Source: an uncultured Alistipes sp. (GTDB lineage Bacteria; Bacteroidota; Bacteroidia; Bacteroidales; Rikenellaceae). From it: a stretch of 5,342 nucleotides of DNA. Both the position numbers and the translations under genes were made by a program. The notes beneath the pieces are model-generated. The model saw only the letters and a program-made list of their open reading frames with translations. It was not told where the DNA came from and made no database searches. The DNA is taken from contig UROX01000163.1 of the NCBI GenBank assembly GCA_900549685.1, forward strand, positions 1-5,342, read 5' to 3'. Positions 1 through 5,342 of this stretch are shown one piece after another; position 1 is the stretch's first letter; every line of letters begins with the position of its first letter.

Positions 1-93
1 CCCGTTGTTGCCCGAATTGACGTTCCCGTTGCTCCATGTGCCTCCGGCTGCATAAGCCGTGAAACGGTATTTTCCCGTGCGACGCTTCTTGCA
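1..93 (-). other. Start-less open reading segment with Asn/Gly/Trp-rich end, cut by the window edge
   Basis: Reading leftward in the protease frame, the 31 codons after the TAA stop are open to the edge. They begin CKKRRTGKYRF and end GGTWSNGNVNSGNNG. Five of the last ten codons encode Asn (four AAC, one AAT). No ATG, GTG or TTG lies in this frame after the stop, so it cannot be an independent gene as it stands. The composition recalls FISUMP or C-type-lectin-like modules of Bacteroidetes surface proteins, whose tails often read as 'AAGYR...NGxLNNxGxNG', and the AAC-rich template or variable repeats of diversity-generating retroelements. It could equally be a remnant of such a gene or chance sequence. 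The second repeat copy and any reverse transcriptase would have to lie outside the window. The resemblance is from memory; no alignment was made. Confidence 0.35.
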
Positions 94-1683
94 TTACTGC
101 GTGATGCCGCTGCCGTATCGTTCCCAGTCGTCCAGTACTTCCAGCGCTTTGACTATCTCCGGGTCCTCGGCGTTGTAGACCAGATAGAATTCGTTGGTCC
201 CCCACAGTTTCTGGGCGATGAGCGCTTTGATTTGCAGGGCGATCTCTTTTTTCGAATGCTCGAATTCCTCCGCGTCGAATTCGACGCCCGCGGCCTCTGC
301 CGCCCGGACGAGTTCGTCGAGTACCTCCTGTTCCACGACGTATTCCCTGGCGAATTTCTCGGCTTTCGGATAACGGGCCGACAGCGCGGTACGGTTACGG
401 TCCATGTAGTCGATGACGAAGTCGCCGACGATGCCCTTGCGGATGAGGTTGCTCCAGTATTTCGTATAGCCCGACGTGTCGATTGGAACGACGATGTCCG
501 GAGCGATTCCTCCGCCTCCGTAAACGGTCCGGCCGCTGCGCAGCGTTTTGAACATCTGCATCGAATCGACATCGACCGAATCGGCGGCCCCCTCGTCGAA
601 CCGGCGGATGAAGGCTTCGTAGTAGGCGTCCCGGTTACCCTTTTCGAATGGCCGCTGGATGACACGGCCCGTGGGGGTGTGGTAGCGCGATACGGTGAGC
701 CGGACGGCCGAACCGTCCGACAGCGGGAACTGTCTTTGTACTAATCCCTTGCCGAAGGTCCTGCGGCCGACGATCAGTCCCCGGTCCCAATCCTGTATGG
801 CTCCCGAGACGATTTCGCTGGCCGAAGCCGAGTTCTCATTGACCAGTACGACGACCTTGCCGTGCGTGAACGCTCCGTCCGCCGGAGTGACGATCCGGTC
901 GGCGGGCATTTTCATGCCTTCGGTCGATACGATCACCGATCCCTGGGGCAGAAAATAGTTGCTCAACAGGACGGCCTGGTCGAGCAGTCCGCCGCCGTTG
1001 CCCCTCAGGTCGAGAATCAGCGCGTCGATAGGTCCCATGCCTTTGACGGCCTCGATGAATTCCTGATAGGTTTTGCTGGCGAACCGGTTGATCTTCACGT
1101 ATCCCGTCCGGTCGTTCATCTTGTAGGCGGCATCGACCGTGTTGATCGGAATGTCGTCGCGGATGATCGTCGTCTCGAACGGCTCCTTCTCGCCGTGACG
1201 GATGATTTTGGTTTCGACCCGGCTGCCCTTGGGACCGCGCAGGATTTTGGGTACGTCGGCACGCCGGGTGCCCACGACGTTCGTGCCGTTCACTTCAACG
1301 ATCCGGTCGTTGGGCAGTACGCCCGCCTTCTCGGAGGGTCCGCCCGCGATGACGTTTACGACGATGATCGTGTCGTTGAGTACGTTGAACTCCACGCCGA
1401 TGCCGCTGAAGCTGCCTCCGAACGACTCTTTCTCCTCTTTCATTTCCTCGGCGGTCAGGTAGACCGAGTGGGGGTCGAGCTGGAGCAGCACTTCGCGGAT
1501 GGCCTTTTCGACCAGATCGGCATTGTGTACCGTATCCACGTAGGTTGAGTTCAGATACCGGTAGAAATCGTTGAATTTCTGGAGATTCCTCATCGGATTG
1601 TCCCGGTCTGCGTCCTGTGCCCGCGACAGGGCCGGGGCGGCGAGCAGGACGACGGCGAGCAGCGTGTCGATCAGTTTTTTCAT
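94..1683 (-). CDS. Secreted S41-family C-terminal processing protease (CtpA/Prc-like)
   Basis: This 529-residue serine protease of the S41 (tail-specific/CtpA) family is expected to cleave envelope proteins near their C-termini in the periplasm. An N-terminal signal peptide is visible: MKK, a hydrophobic core at about residues 4-19, and a likely cleavage after SRA (residue 22). There is no lipobox cysteine. A PDZ domain spans about 92-175 (SGIGVEF, then GGPSEKAGVLPNDRIVEVNG). The S41 core follows at about 190-400, with LDLRGNGGGLL at 225-234. The predicted catalytic set is intact: Ser287 in SASASE, Lys312 in TFGKGLVQ and Gln316. The 25- and 4-residue spacings match those known for CtpB and Prc. 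The C-terminal part (about 405-529) is helical and charged, as in other Bacteroidetes members of about 530-560 residues. The ATG overlaps the hisS stop, which implies translational coupling; the signal peptide begins at this Met, which supports the start. The substrate is unknown. Family assignment is very firm; the exact gene name is not. Confidence 0.95.
   Translation of the reverse strand: MKKLIDTLLAVVLLAAPALSRAQDADRDNPMRNLQKFNDFYRYLNSTYVDTVHNADLVEKAIREVLLQLDPHSVYLTAEEMKEEKESFGGSFSGIGVEFNVLNDTIIVVNVIAGGPSEKAGVLPNDRIVEVNGTNVVGTRRADVPKILRGPKGSRVETKIIRHGEKEPFETTIIRDDIPINTVDAAYKMNDRTGYVKINRFASKTYQEFIEAVKGMGPIDALILDLRGNGGGLLDQAVLLSNYFLPQGSVIVSTEGMKMPADRIVTPADGAFTHGKVVVLVNENSASASEIVSGAIQDWDRGLIVGRRTFGKGLVQRQFPLSDGSAVRLTVSRYHTPTGRVIQRPFEKGNRDAYYEAFIRRFDEGAADSVDVDSMQMFKTLRSGRTVYGGGGIAPDIVVPIDTSGYTKYWSNLIRKGIVGDFVIDYMDRNRTALSARYPKAEKFAREYVVEQEVLDELVRAAEAAGVEFDAEEFEHSKKEIALQIKALIAQKLWGTNEFYLVYNAEDPEIVKALEVLDDWERYGSGITQ
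1680..1683 (-). promoter_or_regulatory. ATGA stop-start overlap coupling hisS to the protease gene
   Basis: The protease ATG (1683-1681) shares bases with the hisS TGA (1682-1680), a four-base overlap. Such junctions usually allow terminating ribosomes to restart on the next gene. It shows that the two genes sit on one message and that the protease needs no promoter of its own here. No clear Shine-Dalgarno motif is seen in the last codons of hisS. Confidence 0.85.
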
Positions 1684-3047
1684 GCTTTCAGCGCATTGGC
1701 GATCTCGTCGAGCGCGACGCTTCGTTGCTCGCCCGAGACCATGTTCTTTACATTGGCCTTACCGGCCGCGAGTTCGTCGCTGCCGATAATGACGACGAAC
1801 GGGATGCGACGGCGGTTGGCGTATTCCATCTGTTTTTTCATCTTCGCGTTTTCGGGATATATCTCGCAGGCGATGCCGTTCTCCCGTACCCGTTTCATCG
1901 CGCGAAGCGCCGCCAGCTGTTCGTCGGCTCCGAAATTCAGGAACAGCACCTGCGTGGTCACGTCCGTTTCCGCGGGGAAAAGCTCCAGCCCGGTCATCAC
2001 GTCGTAAATGCGGTCCGCTCCGAACGAAATACCTACACCGGACATGTTCGGCATGCCGAAGATGCCCGTTAGGTCGTCGTACCGTCCGCCGCCGCAGATA
2101 CTTCCGATCGCGAAATCTTTCGATTTCACCTCGAAGATCGCCCCGGTATAGTAATTCAATCCCCGTGCCAGCGACAGGTCGAGTTCGATGTCGAGGTCCG
2201 TGCCGGTCGCTTCGGTCAGGCCGAAGATCGTTTCCATTTCCTCGATTCCCTTTACGCCGGTCTCGCTGCCGCCGATCGTCTCGCGCAGCGAAGCCAGTTT
2301 CTCTCGGTTCGATCCACTGAGCGACAGAATCGGTGCCAGAGCCGTGACGGCCTCGTCGGCGATGCCTTTGGACCGCAGCTCTTCGTTCACGGCCTCGATG
2401 CCGATTTTTTCGAGCTTGTCGATGGCTACGGTGATGTCCATCATCTTATCGGCGTGTCCGATTGTTTCGGCGATACCGGCGAGAATTTTCCGGTTGTTCA
2501 TCTTGAGCGTTACACGGATGCCCAGTTTGGCGAAGACGGCGGCCACGATTTCGATCAGTTCCACTTCATTGAGCAGGCTCCGGCTGCCGATCACGTCTAC
2601 GTCGCACTGGTAGAATTCGCGGTAGCGCCCTTTCTGCGGACGGTCGGCCCGCCACACGGGCTGAATCTGGTAGCGTTTGAACGGAAAGGCGATCTCGCTC
2701 TGGTGCTGGACGACATACCGGGCGAAGGGGACGGTCAGGTCGTAGCGCAGGCCTTTTTCGCATATTCTGGTCGAAAGTGCACCCCGCCGTTCGGGGGCGA
2801 GGTCGTCCGGCGATACGCCGCTGAAAAAGTCGCCCGAATTGAGGATCTTGAACAGCAGTTTGTCGCCTTCGTCGCCGTATTTGCCCAGCAGCGTGGAGAG
2901 GTTTTCCATCGACGGGGTTTCAAGCGGCATGAAGCCGTAGGTACGGAAAACGCTTTTTATCGTGTCGAAAATATAGGTTCTTCGGGTCATTTCCGCCGGG
3001 CCGAAATCGCGCGTCCCTTTGGGGATGGATGGTTTTTGTACTCCCAT
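1680..3047 (-). CDS. hisS: Histidyl-tRNA synthetase (class IIa)
   Basis: This cytosolic enzyme attaches histidine to tRNA-His using ATP. The 455-residue product is complete and somewhat longer than the E. coli enzyme (about 424), as usual in Bacteroidetes, partly because of extra sequence at about 67-97. Visible landmarks are PKGTRDFGP at 9-17; the motif 1 region with ETPSMENL at 43-50; LRYDLTVPFARYV at 100-112; motif 2, VWRADRPQKGRYREFYQ, at 131-147; the histidine-specific LARGLNYYTGAIFEV at 293-307, with Arg295 matching the conserved catalytic arginine; SICGGGRYDDL at 316-326; and motif 3, GVGISFGADRI, at 337-347. The anticodon-binding domain covers about 361-455. The start is chosen because MGVQKPSIPKGTRDF agrees with recalled Bacteroides HisRS N-termini. 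No Shine-Dalgarno motif precedes it; the leader is A-rich. It is the first gene of a two-gene unit with the protease. No key residue appears to be missing. Confidence 0.98.
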   Translation of the reverse strand: MGVQKPSIPKGTRDFGPAEMTRRTYIFDTIKSVFRTYGFMPLETPSMENLSTLLGKYGDEGDKLLFKILNSGDFFSGVSPDDLAPERRGALSTRICEKGLRYDLTVPFARYVVQHQSEIAFPFKRYQIQPVWRADRPQKGRYREFYQCDVDVIGSRSLLNEVELIEIVAAVFAKLGIRVTLKMNNRKILAGIAETIGHADKMMDITVAIDKLEKIGIEAVNEELRSKGIADEAVTALAPILSLSGSNREKLASLRETIGGSETGVKGIEEMETIFGLTEATGTDLDIELDLSLARGLNYYTGAIFEVKSKDFAIGSICGGGRYDDLTGIFGMPNMSGVGISFGADRIYDVMTGLELFPAETDVTTQVLFLNFGADEQLAALRAMKRVRENGIACEIYPENAKMKKQMEYANRRRIPFVVIIGSDELAAGKANVKNMVSGEQRSVALDEIANALKA

Positions 3048-3110
3048 GGTTGTATTGACTGTCGTTTGTAGTTTTGTTGCAATCTATGTTTTCTCGTGTC
3101 TCCTTTCCGG
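3048..3110 (-). promoter_or_regulatory. hisS: AT-rich leader and probable promoter region of hisS
   Basis: The bases just upstream of the hisS start are A-rich on the coding strand (for example AACAAAACTACAAACGACAG, then AATACAACC before the ATG) and carry no Shine-Dalgarno motif. This is typical of Bacteroidetes initiation regions. Positions 3061-3120 hold 26 G/C of 60 by hand count, against 38 of 60 at 3421-3480, so base composition drops here as expected at a promoter. A partial match to the Bacteroidetes -7 element (TAnnTTTG) is TAGATTGC, but no TTG was found at the right distance upstream. The exact promoter is therefore not called. Confidence 0.35.
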
Positions 3111-3314
3111 AACCGTCGTTTCCCGGTCCGGCCGTCGTTGTTCGCGTTCGGATCGTTTTCGATCTCCGCCGACAGAAATCCGGATCGGCAGTCCGAAAAA
3201 CTCGGCTTCGGTCGGTTTTCTCCGTCCGGGTTGGAGGATCGCGTCTTTATTCTCGTTCCCCGCTTCCGGTACGGGGCGCATTTTCCGGCCGGTGAGCTTT
3301 TCTCGTTTCGGAAA

Positions 3315-3332
3315 ATCCGCTCGGCGACGGAT
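3315..3332 (-). terminator. Weak terminator-like hairpin in the spacer
   Basis: On the minus strand, ATCCG (3332-3328) pairs with CGGAT (3319-3315) across an eight-base loop and is followed by four T in total, counting the last base of the stem's flank (3314-3311 read TTTC), so the T-run is interrupted. It could act as a backup stop for ettA transcription, but five base pairs is marginal and chance is a fair explanation. Confidence 0.15.
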
Positions 3333-3580
3333 CGGAAAATTTCGGCGTCCGGCTGTGCCTGTGGAAGCTCCTGCGCCGTGCCGGACATCGCTGCCGGCGG
3401 TTTGGTCCCGTATTTCCCGGGAAAACGGCCGGACCGGCATTCGGAAAGCCGTCCTCCTCCCTCGTAGTCGGGACTGTCTCCCGTGCGGGAACGTTTCGGT
3501 CGTCGTTCTCTTTCGCGAAGACGAACTGCAAATCTCCCGTCTGTTTTGCCGCCACGGAAGCCCCGCTTGTCTGGATCGCG

Positions 3581-3610
3581 AAAAACAGGCGCCGTCGCCG
3601 TCGGCTGGCC
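3581..3610 (-). terminator. Probable intrinsic terminator of ettA
   Basis: About 50 bases after the ettA stop, the transcript can form a GC-only hairpin. Outer arms GGC (3610-3608) and GCC (3590-3588) pair, then a two-base CA bulge, then inner arms GCCG (3605-3602) and CGGC (3594-3591) around a seven-base loop. This is followed by TG and a run of five T (3585-3581). The stem-plus-T-tract form and position fit a rho-independent terminator. The bulge and short T-run make it moderate in strength. Confidence 0.45.
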
Positions 3611-3630
3611 GGGAATATCCTATTTCCCGG
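3609..3630 (-). other. Seven-bp inverted repeat just after ettA
   Basis: CCGGGAA (3630-3624) and TTCCCGG (3615-3609) are perfect complements around an eight-base loop, about 30 bases past the ettA stop. No T-run follows directly, so it is not a terminator alone. It touches the terminator hairpin at 3609-3610 and may stack with it or protect the message 3' end. A ten-base piece of the left arm and loop, CCGGGAAATA, occurs again at 3421-3411. Confidence 0.4.
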
Positions 3631-3658
3631 ATGCGGCGGCGGACCCCGGAACCGGTCG

Positions 3659-5335
<1,677 letters not shown>

Positions 5336-5342
5336 ATCCTTG

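Larger units (their letters stand above)
3048..3658. other. Spacer of about 610 bp between ettA and hisS with no supported gene
   Basis: Apart from the terminator at the right end and the hisS leader at the left end, no gene is supported here. No tRNA, rRNA, tmRNA or RNase P landmark was recognised by eye on either strand. Several frames stay open for 70-220 codons because the DNA is GC-rich and poor in stop codons. Their translations are dominated by Arg, Pro and Ser, show no domain or motif, and overlap each other and the flanking genes. Small inverted repeats occur, including GATCG-TTTT-CGATC at 3151-3164 and ATCCG/CGGAT arms at 3315-3332. The stretch could hold a degraded gene or an unrecognised small RNA, but nothing seen demands either. 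Confidence 0.6.

Noticed and set aside
862..1548. A 228-codon plus-strand frame antisense to the protease gene
   Set aside because: The opposite strand encodes an intact S41 protease with all catalytic residues; this frame is Asp/Val/Arg-rich shadow translation.
2454..3071. A 205-codon plus-strand frame antisense to hisS
   Set aside because: It is a shadow of the conserved hisS sequence, with no domain of its own.
3197..3219. AAAAC/GTTTT arms that could form a bidirectional terminator in the spacer
   Set aside because: Only five A/T-rich pairs, or six with a G-T wobble, around a large loop would form. That is too weak to call.
2987..3388. A 133-codon minus-strand frame reaching 61 bases into hisS
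   Set aside because: It overlaps the hisS start out of frame, ends inside it, and its basic, low-order translation matches no family I recognise.
5336..5342. AAGGA just before the ettA ATG as a Shine-Dalgarno site
   Set aside because: It ends about one base from the start codon, too close for normal pairing, and Bacteroidetes genes seldom depend on such sites.

Overview
The window looks like chromosomal DNA from a GC-rich member of the Bacteroidales, most likely Alistipes or a close relative. This rests on recalled protein resemblance and gene style only: Bacteroidetes-type HisRS and EttA N-termini, a C-terminal processing protease of the length usual in that phylum, GC-rich coding sequence, and a hisS leader with no Shine-Dalgarno motif. 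No marker gene fixes the genus.

All three complete genes lie on the minus strand. In the direction of transcription (right to left) they are: ettA (5335 to 3659), an ABC-F translation factor; a spacer of about 610 bp (3658 to 3048) with no convincing gene; hisS (3047 to 1680), histidyl-tRNA synthetase; and a secreted S41 processing protease of the CtpA/Prc type (1683 to 94). The protease start codon overlaps the hisS stop in an ATGA arrangement, so these two are almost certainly co-transcribed. A probable intrinsic terminator sits just after ettA, and a short AT-rich leader precedes hisS, so ettA and hisS-ctpA look like separate transcription units.

ettA and hisS both serve protein synthesis, as a ribosome-bound ATPase and a tRNA-charging enzyme. 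The protease works in the cell envelope and shares no obvious pathway with hisS.

The least ordinary part is the left edge. Directly after the protease stop, positions 93 to 1 read on the minus strand as an open frame with no start codon. It ends in a Gly/Trp/Asn-rich stretch (GGTWSNGNVNSGNNG) with five Asn codons in the last ten. This resembles the C-type-lectin-like or FISUMP-type modules of Bacteroidetes surface proteins, and also the template or variable repeats of diversity-generating retroelements. It is cut by the window edge and cannot be settled here. The rest of the window is conserved housekeeping sequence.
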